Source of the DNA: Kriegella sp963975415
GTDB lineage: Bacteria; Bacteroidota; Bacteroidia; Flavobacteriales; Flavobacteriaceae
Direction: 5' to 3'
NCBI RefSeq assembly: GCF_963975415.1
Contig: NZ_CAXBGN010000003.1
Coordinates: 434,001-498,000 of the forward strand
DNA length: 64,000 nucleotides
Shown: positions 50,921 through 59,490 of the stretch, piece by piece
Position numbering within the stretch: the first letter of the stretch is position 1
How the letters are laid out: the number at the start of each line of letters is the position of its first letter
The notes under the pieces: generated by a model
What the model saw: only the letters and a program-made list of their open reading frames with translations
Told to the model about the DNA's origin: nothing
Database searches by the model: none
Translations under genes and position numbers: made by a program

Positions 50921-52135
50921 TCAAGCTACCGAGTGAATGTCTTCACTCACTTCTTTAAAGGTTATAATATAATGTGTCCCTTTTTTTGTGTAATCTCGGT
51001 CGACCGATCCTTTCAATTGTCGGGCAAGATTGTATATCAATTTTAAACCAAGTGATTTTGTTGTAGTGGGCTCGGCAGTTTCTGGGAAACCAATTCCATC
51101 ATCCCCAATTTTTAATTTGTAATTATTGCCATCGTCCAGCTCCATTTCGACATGTATAATACCTTCATTATCATCTTTTATTCCGTATTTTAAAGAATTT
51201 GTAATGACTTCATTGATTAGTAGCCCTAACGGAATGGCGGTGTCGATGTCTAATTTAATTTCTGGAATTTCTAACCTGATTTTTACATTACTATGTATGC
51301 CCTTAATCGAGCGAATTAGGTATTCTGTCAATTCTTTTACATACGATCGGTATTCAATCTTTGAAAGATCATCGCGCATATAGAGCATCTCGTGAACCAT
51401 AGCCATTGAAGTTACTCTATTTTGACTACTTTTTATGAGGTTTTTGATATGATTGTCTTTGATACTCCTTGATTGTAGGTTTAGCAAACTTGAAACGGTT
51501 TGTAGATTGTTCTTCACCCGATGATGTATCTCTTTCAACAATGTTTCTTTTTCTTTAATCCGTAATTCTATTTCATTTCTGGATTTATAGAGATTGTGGT
51601 GTGCTTTAAGTAGGTTTTTTCCTAAAACATCTCCCATAAGGTACACTGAAAAAAACACGCTAAGGAAACTGAATAAATTTCTCGAAGATGCGGGAACAAC
51701 GTTTTCGGTAAACGATAAATCTGTGCTAGATTCTATATAGAGTACAAAAATGATGAACATGTTGAGGTATAGGTACACTTTACCGTATAACCGCGTGGTT
51801 GCATATCCTGTCAAGATAATAAGGGCCAGCACAAATATAAAAGGACTATTTATGCCGCCGCTATAGAGTGTAATAACCGTGGCACAGGTTAGGCCTACGA
51901 TAGAAGTTATGTTATAGGTGGTAATAAGGTTCTTATGTTTTGAATATAAAAGGGTATTTATGAAATTGATTATGCCATATGCAAAAAAAGCATAGGGAAG
52001 AACGCGGTCGATCCGTAAAACGTATAGGCACATAAAGCCTAGAATCATTGAAAATAAAGCAGAAAAGTAGCTGATACGTAATGTAAGTTGAACTTTGTCC
52101 TTTAATCGATAGGTGTCTTTGACAAATAAGCTCAT
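50921..52135 (-). CDS. HisKA_2-type sensor histidine kinase, membrane
   Basis: A 404-residue kinase with five to six membrane helices in the first 180 residues and little periplasmic sequence. A short coiled coil is followed by HisKA_2 with the phospho-acceptor in LLKEIHHRVKNNLQTVSSLL. The ATPase domain has the N-box in PLGLLINEVITNSLKYG, then IGDDGIGFPET and SLGLKLIYNLARQL. This HWE/HisKA_2 class often signals to PhyR- or LytTR-type partners, but no response regulator gene is adjacent. Its paralogue at 52532 shares architecture and most motifs. A possible promoter upstream on the minus strand has TACCTTTC preceded by TTG at 18 bases. Confidence 0.9.
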   Translation of the reverse strand: MSLFVKDTYRLKDKVQLTLRISYFSALFSMILGFMCLYVLRIDRVLPYAFFAYGIINFINTLLYSKHKNLITTYNITSIVGLTCATVITLYSGGINSPFIFVLALIILTGYATTRLYGKVYLYLNMFIIFVLYIESSTDLSFTENVVPASSRNLFSFLSVFFSVYLMGDVLGKNLLKAHHNLYKSRNEIELRIKEKETLLKEIHHRVKNNLQTVSSLLNLQSRSIKDNHIKNLIKSSQNRVTSMAMVHEMLYMRDDLSKIEYRSYVKELTEYLIRSIKGIHSNVKIRLEIPEIKLDIDTAIPLGLLINEVITNSLKYGIKDDNEGIIHVEMELDDGNNYKLKIGDDGIGFPETAEPTTTKSLGLKLIYNLARQLKGSVDRDYTKKGTHYIITFKEVSEDIHSVA

Positions 52136-52531
52136 GATTTCAGCATTTTGGTTGGTACAGCTTCAATAGTTCGTTAACCTTACTATTAGGAAAGGTAAAT
52201 AAAATATTTTTCTTACAAAAAAGCCACTTACATGGCCTTGGTTAGGTTCGGAATTGGGCAGAAACGAAATAGGGTAATTAAATTCTAAGTTAATACAGAC
52301 CTCTTTAACATTTTTAGATGTATTGAACGCAAAAGATTTGCTGCTTTTATTTACAATGTTTTTTGAGGTTTGGATTTATTCTTTTCAAAATGATTACATA
52401 TTCTCTCTTCCGAAGATATTGCTTTCACAACATAAGAACTGTTCGAGTCATATTTGAATAACTACACATCAAGTATTATTAATATTATAAGGCAATAGTT
52501 ATGTAAAGCTCCCTTGGATTAAATGAGAATT
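52136..52531. other. 396-base gap between paralogous kinase genes
   Basis: Very AT-rich, no convincing gene. On the minus strand TACCTTTC (52189-52196) preceded by TTG at 18 bases could be the promoter for the kinase at 50921; this is a 7-of-8 match to the -7 consensus. Confidence 0.4.
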
Positions 52532-53749
52532 TTATGTCGCAGGTTTAAAGTGCTTGTCTTTGTCTTGAAATGAGATGCTATAGTTGGTGCCCTTTCTTGA
52601 GAAATCACGTTTTATTGAACTTTTCAATTGTCTAGCAAGGTTATGAATTAGCTTTAGCCCTAAAGAATTAGCCTTTTTGAAATCTAAAGTATCAGAAAAA
52701 CCTATGCCATTGTCACTAATTTCTAGGGTGTACATACCACTATCTTCGTGTTTATCAAGAATAATATCTATTTGTCCTGTATTGTTTTTTACAAACCCAT
52801 ATTTAAGTGAATTAGTGACTGCTTCATTGATCAATAGGCCCAGGGGAATGGCCGTATCTATTCCCAACATGATATCTGGTATGTTTATATTTACCGAAAT
52901 AGCCCCATTTTTTTTATTAGCCGATTTTATTAGATATTTTACCAATTCTTGCACATAAGGCTTAAAGTCGATTTTTGAAAGGTTATCTTTCATATAGAGC
53001 ATTTCATGAATCATTGCCATTGAGAGTACACGGGTTTGGCAACTTCCCAACAGCTCTTTGACTTCTTCGTTTTTTGAATATTTAGATTGTAGGTTGAGTA
53101 GACTTGAAATGGTCTGCAAATTGTTTTTGACTCTATGGTGTACTTCTCGCAAAAGCATTTCTTTTTCAACTATTCGATTTTCAAGTTCTGATTTTGATTT
53201 GTACAATTTATGGTGGGCTTTTAACAAATCTCTGCCAAATATGTTGCCGAGTAAATACACCCCGAAAAGTACGCTTGCCAAGCTGAAAGTACTCTGGGAC
53301 TTTGGTGGGATTCCATTTGAAATGAAATCTGACCCGAAGAATCCCATGCCATAAATTAAAATAATAATCAATAAAACAATATACAGATACACCCTGCCAA
53401 AGAACCGGGTAGAGACATAACCGGCTAAAACTATTATAGCGAGTATGAAAATAAAAGGGCTATTTATTCCACCCGTGTAAATTGTTATTATAAAAGTGCT
53501 TGATAGTGATAACACAGTGGTGATAAGCGCCATTATGGTTAAATTACCATGCCTTTTAAAGACTAATGAATTAAATAAATTAAAAAAGGAATAAAAGAAA
53601 AATACGTACGGAATAGGCCCGGGGATATCTAAAAAGTAAATACAGAAAAAACCGAATAAAATACTCAGAATTGATGAAACATAATTGAATTTTAAAAGTA
53701 AGCGTGTTTTATCCTCGGTCCTACTTTTATGAATATTTGTATCTCCCAC
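52532..53749 (-). CDS. HisKA_2-type sensor histidine kinase, paralogue
   Basis: A 405-residue kinase with the same plan as its neighbour at 50921: multi-helix membrane domain, then HisKA_2 (MLLREVHHRVKNNLQTISSLL), then ATPase with PLGLLINEAVTNSLKYG, ISDNGIGFSDT and SLGLKLIHNLARQL. Matching segments in the membrane part (YTGGINSPFIFILAIIVLAGY versus the same layout in the first) show the pair arose by duplication. It begins with GTG at 53749, as no ATG precedes the first helix. No response regulator gene is linked. Its ligand is unknown. Confidence 0.9.
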   Translation of the reverse strand: MGDTNIHKSRTEDKTRLLLKFNYVSSILSILFGFFCIYFLDIPGPIPYVFFFYSFFNLFNSLVFKRHGNLTIMALITTVLSLSSTFIITIYTGGINSPFIFILAIIVLAGYVSTRFFGRVYLYIVLLIIILIYGMGFFGSDFISNGIPPKSQSTFSLASVLFGVYLLGNIFGRDLLKAHHKLYKSKSELENRIVEKEMLLREVHHRVKNNLQTISSLLNLQSKYSKNEEVKELLGSCQTRVLSMAMIHEMLYMKDNLSKIDFKPYVQELVKYLIKSANKKNGAISVNINIPDIMLGIDTAIPLGLLINEAVTNSLKYGFVKNNTGQIDIILDKHEDSGMYTLEISDNGIGFSDTLDFKKANSLGLKLIHNLARQLKSSIKRDFSRKGTNYSISFQDKDKHFKPAT

Positions 53750-54042
53750 CGTTCTTCTATTTGAAAATGTATGTTAAAATTTACCTGATTTTTTGCATAA
53801 AGCCTTGTTTTTTCGGTGGGGGAATCAATTTAGTCGCTGAAAAGAGGTCTTTTGCAGGTAATTAATACATATAAAAGATATGTATTATACGAACGATTTA
53901 TTTAAAATCATGATATTTTTTAAGACTTTTTCTTACAATTACGTAAAAAAAATCGTTAAAACAATATTGTATTTTCTTTTAATGTGTATTGTGTACTAAT
54001 ATTCTTTAAAGAATATATGGGCATATGGAGGGAAATGGTCAT
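53750..54042. other. AT-rich gap upstream of the kinase gene
   Basis: No gene seen. It contains an 18-bp perfect palindrome, ATATTCTTTAAAGAATAT, at 53999-54016, and runs up to the secA terminator. Confidence 0.5.
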
Positions 54043-54075
54043 AAAAAAAACGGCAATCGTACGATTACCGTTTCT
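54043..54075 (-). terminator. secA intrinsic terminator
   Basis: On the minus strand AAACGGTAATCG and CGATTGCCGTTT pair (one mismatch pair) and are followed by a run of T. It lies 26 bases after the secA stop. Confidence 0.85.
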
Positions 54076-54101
54076 CAACTAAGGTTCAATGTTTCTTTAA
54101 A

Positions 54102-57100
54102 TTAATCTTCTGTCAAAACCCAGTCTCCTTTCTGTATGAGTGGTTCTGCTTGTTTATATTTTACAGTTTTGTTTTCACCTGAAATAACATTTTTAATCGT
54201 TACACGGTCATTGCGGCCTATTTTCGGTCTTTCGCGAACAATGGTTTCGGTAATTTGTGGACGTCGCCCCTGTGTTTGTCCTACAGCACGGTTTTGCGCT
54301 GCCAGCTCATCACTGTTCGGAATTTCGTCTTTTTGTGTTTGCAGGTTTTCTTTTGGCCGACGAACATTCTTTTCTTCTTGTATTTCGTTGGGGTTTCCGT
54401 TTGGCAATTCACCCTTGAATAAAAAGGATACGACTTCTTTGTTCACCTTCTCGATCATTTCCTTAAATAGCTCAAAAGCCTCGAATTTATAAATCAATAA
54501 AGGGTCTTTTTGTTCGTGTACGGCTAATTGTACAGACTGTTTTAATTCGTCCATTTTGCGTAAATGCGTTTTCCAAGCATCATCGATAATGGCCAGGGTA
54601 ATGTTCTTTTCGAAATCTGTTACCAATTGTTTTCCGTCACTTTCGTAAGCATCCTTTAAATTGGTTACAACATTCAAACTTTTTATTCCATCGGTAAAAG
54701 GTACTACGATACGCTCAAATTTATTGGCGCTATCTTCGTATACCTTCTTTATAACCGGAAACGCCGTTTCAGCGTTTCGTTCCATTTTATTTTGATAATG
54801 TTCGTATGTTGCCGCATATATTTTGGTAGCAATTTCTTGCACTCCCATTTTTGAAAACTCCTCTTCGGATATAGGCGAAGTAATTGAAAAATACTTGATC
54901 AACTCGAACTCGAAGTTTTTATAGTCACTAGCACCTTTGTTTGTCTCTACGATGACCTCACAGGTGTCATATATCATATTTGCGATATCTACCTTTAGAC
55001 GTTCGCCTTGTAGGGCATGGCGCCTTCTTTTATAGACCACTTCACGTTGGGCGTTCATGACATCATCATACTCCAACAACCGTTTACGTACGCCAAAGTT
55101 GTTTTCCTCTACTTTTTTCTGGGCACGTTCTATCGATTTGGTCATCATGGAATGTTGAATGACCTCGCCATCTTCCAATCCCATTTTGTCCATCATTTTT
55201 GCTACCCTTTCCGATCCGAACAACCGCATCAAATTATCTTCCAGGGAAACATAGAATTGGGAGCTTCCCGGGTCTCCCTGACGGCCTGAACGACCTCTCA
55301 GCTGTCTGTCAACCCTTCGTGAATCATGACGTTCGGTACCTACAATGGCAAGACCACCTGCTTTTTTAACTGCGTCGGTCAACTTGATATCGGTACCCCG
55401 ACCTGCCATGTTCGTTGCAATTGTAACTACCCCTGGATTTCCTGCTTCGGCAACAACATCAGCTTCTTTTTTGTGCAACTTGGCATTCAATACGTTATGG
55501 GGAACCTTACGAATGGTCAACATTCGCGAAAGTAGCTCAGAAATTTCTACTGAAGTAGTACCGATCAGCACTGGTCTACCTGCTTTCGATAAATTGGTGA
55601 CTTCATCAATAATGGCGTTGTATTTTTCACGTTTGGTCTTGTAGATCAAATCGTTTCTATCGTCACGTGCAATAGGCCTGTTGGTAGGAATTTCCATCAC
55701 GTCCAATTTGTAAATTTCCCAGAATTCACCTGCCTCGGTAATGGCAGTACCTGTCATACCCGATAACTTTTGGTACATTCTAAAATAATTCTGAAGTGTA
55801 ACAGTGGCGAAGGTCTGGGTCAAAGCCTCAATCTTTACATTTTCTTTGGCCTCAATTGCCTGATGCAATCCATCAGAGTATCTTCTACCATCCATGATAC
55901 GACCAGTTTGTTCATCTACGATCATTACCTTGTTGTCCATTACTACATATTCCACATCTTTTTCAAAGAGTGTATATGCTTTCAACAATTGACTCATGGT
56001 ATGAATACGCTCACTTTTTATTGAAAAATCTTTAAAAAGTTCTTCTTTAAGTTCGGCTTCTTGTTCTATTTCAAGATTTTGATTTTCAATTTTGGCAATT
56101 TCCCCTCCAATATCGGGCATGACAAAAAAGTCTTTGTCCTGTTCTCCTGATATATATTCTACACCCTTATCGGTAAGTTCAATCTGATTGTTTTTCTCAT
56201 CAATAACGAACAAAAGCTCTTCATCCACCTTGGGCATTTCGCGATTGTTGTCTTGCATATAGAAGTTCTCGGTTTTTTGAAGTAATTGTTTTATACCCTC
56301 TTCACTCAAGAACTTAATAAGCGCCTTATTTTTTGGTAGGCCTCGATACACGCGTAACAATAAAAAGCCACCTTCTTTAGCGTCTCCTTCGGTAATCAAC
56401 TTTTTGGCTTCAGCTAATACTCCTGTTAAATATTGCCGTTGTTTCTGAACAATATCACCTACTTTCGGCTTAAGCTCGTTAAACTCATGGCGATCTCCTT
56501 CAGGTACCGGTCCAGATATAATCAAGGGTGTTCTGGCGTCATCTACCAATACCGAATCTACCTCATCGACAATTGCGTAATGATGGGGGCGTTGAACTAG
56601 GTCTTTTGGCGTATGCGCCATATTGTCGCGTAAATAATCAAAACCGAACTCATTATTAGTACCATAGGTGATATCTGCGTTATAAGCAGCTCTTCTGCCT
56701 TCAGAATTGGGTCTGTGTTTGTCAATACAATCGACCGAAAGACCATGGAATTCAAAAATAGGGGCCATCCATGCGCTATCCCTTTTTGCCAAATAATCGT
56801 TTACGGTTACCAAATGTGCGCCATGACCAGAAATGGCATTAAGGTAAAGTGGCAAGGTAGCGACCAGAGTTTTACCTTCTCCAGTGTGCATTTCTGCGAT
56901 TTTTCCTTGATGTAGGGCAATACCGCCGATCAACTGAACATCGTAGTGTACCATATCCCAAGTAACTTGTTTGCCGGCAGCATCCCAAGAGTTTTTCCAA
57001 ATGGCGTTGTCACCATCCAAGGTCACATAATCTTTATTTCCGGAAAGCTGTCTGTCATACTCCGAAGCACTAACCGTAATGGTCTTATTGTTTACAAAAC

Positions 57101-57464
57101 GCTTAGCAGTTTCTTTGACTACCGCAAAAGCTTCGGGCAGTATATCATTGAGTGTATTTTCGGTAACTGTATAAACCTCTTCTTTTAGTTTGTCAATTTC
57201 CCCATATATGTCTTCGTTCTTATCGATATCTTTCGAAGCGTTCACTTCTGCCGTAAGTTCTTCAATTTGATCGTTCAGTGATTTGCAGGCTTCCGTGATT
57301 TTTGCCCTGAATTCTGTGGTCTTGCTCCGTAGTTCGTCATGGCTTAATTTTTCCAAGCCTGCTTCGAAAGATTTTATCTGAGTTACCAATGGCTGTAATT
57401 CTTTTACATCCTTTTTCGATTTATCTCCTACGAATGCCTTTAAGACGGAATTTAAAAAACTCAT
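54102..57464 (-). CDS. secA: Protein translocase ATPase SecA
   Basis: 1120 residues, the long form usual in Bacteroidota. Nucleotide-binding fold 1 has HTGEGKTLVATLP, with QLIGGIALHQGKIAEM just before it. The DEAD-like box is in AIVDEVDSVLVDDARTPLIISG. A large insertion at about 335-480 is typical of the phylum. Later motifs are VTIATNMAGRGTDIKL and GTERHDSRRVDRQLRGRSGRQGDPGSS. The C-terminus ends KKGDWVLTED-like without the zinc-binding Cys motif of E. coli. SecA drives preproteins through SecYEG. The ATG at 57464 (MSFLNSVLKAFVG) matches family starts; ten extra codons from 57494 are rejected. A 32-codon frame ends 10 bases upstream. Confidence 0.97.
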   Translation of the reverse strand: MSFLNSVLKAFVGDKSKKDVKELQPLVTQIKSFEAGLEKLSHDELRSKTTEFRAKITEACKSLNDQIEELTAEVNASKDIDKNEDIYGEIDKLKEEVYTVTENTLNDILPEAFAVVKETAKRFVNNKTITVSASEYDRQLSGNKDYVTLDGDNAIWKNSWDAAGKQVTWDMVHYDVQLIGGIALHQGKIAEMHTGEGKTLVATLPLYLNAISGHGAHLVTVNDYLAKRDSAWMAPIFEFHGLSVDCIDKHRPNSEGRRAAYNADITYGTNNEFGFDYLRDNMAHTPKDLVQRPHHYAIVDEVDSVLVDDARTPLIISGPVPEGDRHEFNELKPKVGDIVQKQRQYLTGVLAEAKKLITEGDAKEGGFLLLRVYRGLPKNKALIKFLSEEGIKQLLQKTENFYMQDNNREMPKVDEELLFVIDEKNNQIELTDKGVEYISGEQDKDFFVMPDIGGEIAKIENQNLEIEQEAELKEELFKDFSIKSERIHTMSQLLKAYTLFEKDVEYVVMDNKVMIVDEQTGRIMDGRRYSDGLHQAIEAKENVKIEALTQTFATVTLQNYFRMYQKLSGMTGTAITEAGEFWEIYKLDVMEIPTNRPIARDDRNDLIYKTKREKYNAIIDEVTNLSKAGRPVLIGTTSVEISELLSRMLTIRKVPHNVLNAKLHKKEADVVAEAGNPGVVTIATNMAGRGTDIKLTDAVKKAGGLAIVGTERHDSRRVDRQLRGRSGRQGDPGSSQFYVSLEDNLMRLFGSERVAKMMDKMGLEDGEVIQHSMMTKSIERAQKKVEENNFGVRKRLLEYDDVMNAQREVVYKRRRHALQGERLKVDIANMIYDTCEVIVETNKGASDYKNFEFELIKYFSITSPISEEEFSKMGVQEIATKIYAATYEHYQNKMERNAETAFPVIKKVYEDSANKFERIVVPFTDGIKSLNVVTNLKDAYESDGKQLVTDFEKNITLAIIDDAWKTHLRKMDELKQSVQLAVHEQKDPLLIYKFEAFELFKEMIEKVNKEVVSFLFKGELPNGNPNEIQEEKNVRRPKENLQTQKDEIPNSDELAAQNRAVGQTQGRRPQITETIVRERPKIGRNDRVTIKNVISGENKTVKYKQAEPLIQKGDWVLTED

Positions 57465-57474
57465 ACTATTCTCT

Positions 57475-57573
57475 TTATATTGAAAACTGGCCAATCAGTT
57501 TATCGGCCGTTTGTTCTGTTATCGGAATCAGTTTATAATCAATTTCTGATGCCATTGGTAAAGCAAAAGGCAT
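57475..57573 (-). CDS. Possible 32-residue upstream ORF of secA
   Basis: The minus strand from ATG 57573 encodes 32 residues (MPFALPMASEIDYK, then LIPITEQTADKLIGQFSI) and stops 10 bases before the secA ATG. The spacing would allow translational coupling. It has no convincing signal peptide or arrest motif like SecM, so any regulatory role is speculative. It may be only a chance frame. Confidence 0.3.
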   Translation of the reverse strand: MPFALPMASEIDYKLIPITEQTADKLIGQFSI

Positions 57574-57625
57574 TCCAGTTCATGATTTTAGGCCAAAAGA
57601 CTCAGGGCCTCTGCCAAAATTACAT

Positions 57626-57654
57626 AAAAAAAAAGCCTCGGAAGAGACTTTTTT
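57626..57654 (-). terminator. Terminator downstream of the DUF2795 gene
   Basis: On the minus strand AAAAAAGTCTC-TTCC-GAGGCTTTTTT forms a stem with one mismatch followed by a T run, 22 bases after the DUF2795 stop. It separates that gene from secA. Confidence 0.75.
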
Positions 57655-57675
57655 GTTGCAAATTCGTTAATATTA

Positions 57676-57900
57676 TTAATATTCATCCTCGTTCCAGAGG
57701 TAGTCTTCTTCTGTTGGATAGTCTGGCCATATCTCTTCGATGGACTCATATATTTCACCACCTTCCTCTTCCATTGATTGAAGATTTTCAACGACTTCCA
57801 AAGGCGCTCCGGTGCGGATTGAATAGTCTATCAATTCATCTTTTGTGGCAGGCCAGGGTGCATCGCTCAAATAAGATGCTAGTTCTAATGTCCAGTACAT
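57676..57900 (-). CDS. DUF2795 protein
   Basis: A 74-residue acidic protein. MYWTLELASYLSDAPWPATKDELIDYSIRTGAPLEVVENL (motifs within residues 1-40) matches the DUF2795 helical domain, common in Bacteroidota as a stand-alone small protein. The tail is very acidic (EEEGGEIYESIEE, then EEDYLWNEDEY). Its function is unknown. It has a complete promoter at 57927-57956 and its own terminator, so it is expressed as a single gene. I recall it next to secA in related genomes. Confidence 0.88.
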   Translation of the reverse strand: MYWTLELASYLSDAPWPATKDELIDYSIRTGAPLEVVENLQSMEEEGGEIYESIEEIWPDYPTEEDYLWNEDEY

Positions 57901-57926
57901 GGTAATAGTTTGATTTTAAATTTTTG

Positions 57927-57956
57927 CAAAAATAATTTTTAAACTTAAATAGCCAA
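57927..57956 (-). promoter_or_regulatory. Complete Bacteroidota promoter for the DUF2795 gene
   Basis: On the minus strand, TTG (57954-57956), then exactly 19 bases, then TATTTTTG (57927-57934). Both -33 and -7 elements match the phylum consensus, 26 bases before the ATG. It is the best-formed promoter in the window. Confidence 0.75.
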
Positions 57957-58093
57957 GCTATTTTCAAAGTATTTCAACTTTTTTATGTTATTATTTTTGT
58001 TTTAATAATTTTCATAACGAAGAAATAACGAATTTATTAGAGAATACCAAATTAAACCGCTGTAAATTCGATTTTTAGTGTTCGTTACGGTTT

Positions 58094-58669
58094 TTATTGC
58101 TCTTTGGTGGGTATCCATTTTATTTCTTCGGCCTTTAAATCTATTGACAACTTACGTGCCAACACGAATAAATAGTCGGATAATCTATTGATAAATAACA
58201 ATACATTTTCTTCGAAAGGATTTTGTTCGTAGAGATGGGTAGTCATACGTTCTGCCCTACGACATACAGTTCGGGAAATATGACAGTATGACACGATTTG
58301 ATGTCCACCAGGAAGTATAAAGTGTGTCATGGGGGCAAGGGAAGCTTCCATAGTGTCTATTTCTTGTTCCAATAGCCTGATGTCATCTATCTTGATTTTA
58401 ACAATATTGAGACGCTCTTTTCCGTTCTTTAATTGTGCTTTTTTGGGGTCGGTCGCCAAAATAGCCCCAACCGTAAACAGTCTGTTTTGAATGAGTTGTA
58501 GGGTCTCTTTCGTGTGTAAATCGATTTTTTGGTCGCGAATCAGACCTATCCAAGAATTTAACTCATCGATGGCGCCATAGCTTTCAATACGGATGTCGTG
58601 TTTTTTTACGCGCGTACCCCCAAATAGGGCAGTTGTGCCATCATCACCTGTCTTGGTATAAATTTTCAT
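58094..58669 (-). CDS. Cob(I)alamin adenosyltransferase, PduO type
   Basis: A 191-residue enzyme that transfers adenosyl from ATP to cob(I)alamin. MKIYTKTGDDGTTALFGGTRVKKHD is the N-terminal ATP-binding signature (residues 1-25), and SYGAIDELNSWIG, ILPGGH, SRTVCRRAER and FINRLSDYLFVLAR are further family motifs. It provides coenzyme B12 for enzymes such as methylmalonyl-CoA mutase, whose chaperone gene meaB is at 33978. It is a trimeric cytoplasmic protein. The gap to the DUF2795 promoter (57957-58093) is AT-rich with no gene. Confidence 0.94.
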   Translation of the reverse strand: MKIYTKTGDDGTTALFGGTRVKKHDIRIESYGAIDELNSWIGLIRDQKIDLHTKETLQLIQNRLFTVGAILATDPKKAQLKNGKERLNIVKIKIDDIRLLEQEIDTMEASLAPMTHFILPGGHQIVSYCHISRTVCRRAERMTTHLYEQNPFEENVLLFINRLSDYLFVLARKLSIDLKAEEIKWIPTKEQ

Positions 58670-58733
58670 GAGTTCTTTGTGTTTTAAGGACTTTGGTAAG
58701 GAATTTAGACTTTGGGACTACTCAAGCCATTCA

Positions 58734-58901
58734 TTATCGGCCATTGGTTTTTTCATCGCTATCATTTCTTCTTTGTGTATTGCGATAACCCTCCATGAAT
58801 TTTCTTGATTTTCGATCTTTTGATTTTCTTCTGTTGTTCATGGATATGAAAAGATAGACCAATAAAACTCCACCTAAAACATAAAAAATTGTATAATCCA
58901 T
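58734..58901 (-). CDS. Small single-pass membrane protein
   Basis: The minus strand from the ATG at 58901 gives 55 codons. A membrane helix (YTIFYVLGGVLLVYLFISM) is followed by a basic, soluble tail (NNRRKSKDRKSRKFMEGYR). It is too short for common ORF cut-offs. KFMEGY after a basic stretch is, as I recall, shared by small flavobacterial membrane proteins. It lies between the methyltransferase-like gene (34 bases) and the adenosyltransferase gene (64 bases), all on the same strand. No function is known. Confidence 0.7.
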   Translation of the reverse strand: MDYTIFYVLGGVLLVYLFISMNNRRKSKDRKSRKFMEGYRNTQRRNDSDEKTNGR

Positions 58902-58935
58902 AATTATATAAATGCTGTAATTTAAAGTTACGGGT

Positions 58936-59433
58936 TTATATCCTAATCTTAAAATGTTCCTCCACCTGTTCGCTCCTCGGAAAAATTACCCCGCAGTAAA
59001 ACATATCTAAAGTAACCTTACTAATTTCAAGTTTTTTGTAATCTTCCCAAAAAAGAATATTCTCTTTATTTTTATGTATGGCATCGACAAGAATCATAGA
59101 ATTGTTGTGCGCCATGTTCGCCATAATATCGGTGTATTCCTTCAAATTGATGGCTTCTATATAGATAAGGTCATAAGTAGACCCGTTGAATTCAACTAAT
59201 GGAAATAATTTTTTGACTTTTTCCTTTAAGTTTTTGTTGTTCGGTGCGATCCATATTTTTTTGCATTTGAAATAGGAAATGCTCTTGAACAATACTTTTT
59301 CGGTTTTCCTGGTCCTATACTTAGATTTTTTGTACAGGCATTTTGTAAGATAGTCATATACAAAAGGAGAGTGTACCCCATATTGATTGGTAGAGGCCCC
59401 GATAAACTTAAAATATTCGATTAATTGGTACAT
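58936..59433 (-). CDS. Shortened class I methyltransferase homologue
   Basis: 165 residues. The N-terminus (YFKFIGASTNQYGVHSPFVYDYLTKCLY, within residues 7-35) matches the opening of a family of class I SAM-dependent methyltransferases of Bacteroidota, and the C-terminus (YDLIYIEAIN, MFYCGVIFPRSEQVEEHFKIRI) matches their end. The central part that should contain the glycine-rich SAM loop (ILEIGTSLG-like) is absent, and the protein is perhaps 70 residues shorter than relatives as I remember them. Catalysis is doubtful, so it may be degenerate or re-purposed. The frame is intact, without stops. It lies 57 bases after the ABC-F stop. Confidence 0.65.
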   Translation of the reverse strand: MYQLIEYFKFIGASTNQYGVHSPFVYDYLTKCLYKKSKYRTRKTEKVLFKSISYFKCKKIWIAPNNKNLKEKVKKLFPLVEFNGSTYDLIYIEAINLKEYTDIMANMAHNNSMILVDAIHKNKENILFWEDYKKLEISKVTLDMFYCGVIFPRSEQVEEHFKIRI

Positions 59434-59490
59434 CGCAATGATACTAAACTAGTTGCATTGGTATTTCTGAATTTCCCCTTAAGTTCTTAG

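Noticed and set aside
50734..50958. 74-codon frame over the candidate 37-residue membrane protein
   Set aside because: Starts inside the peptide gene in another frame, runs into the convergent kinase gene end, and lacks protein-like character; the ATG at 50762 frame is more plausible.
54136..54492. 118-codon frame on the plus strand inside secA
   Set aside because: Antisense shadow of a well-supported gene, low-complexity Cys/Ser-rich product without family features.
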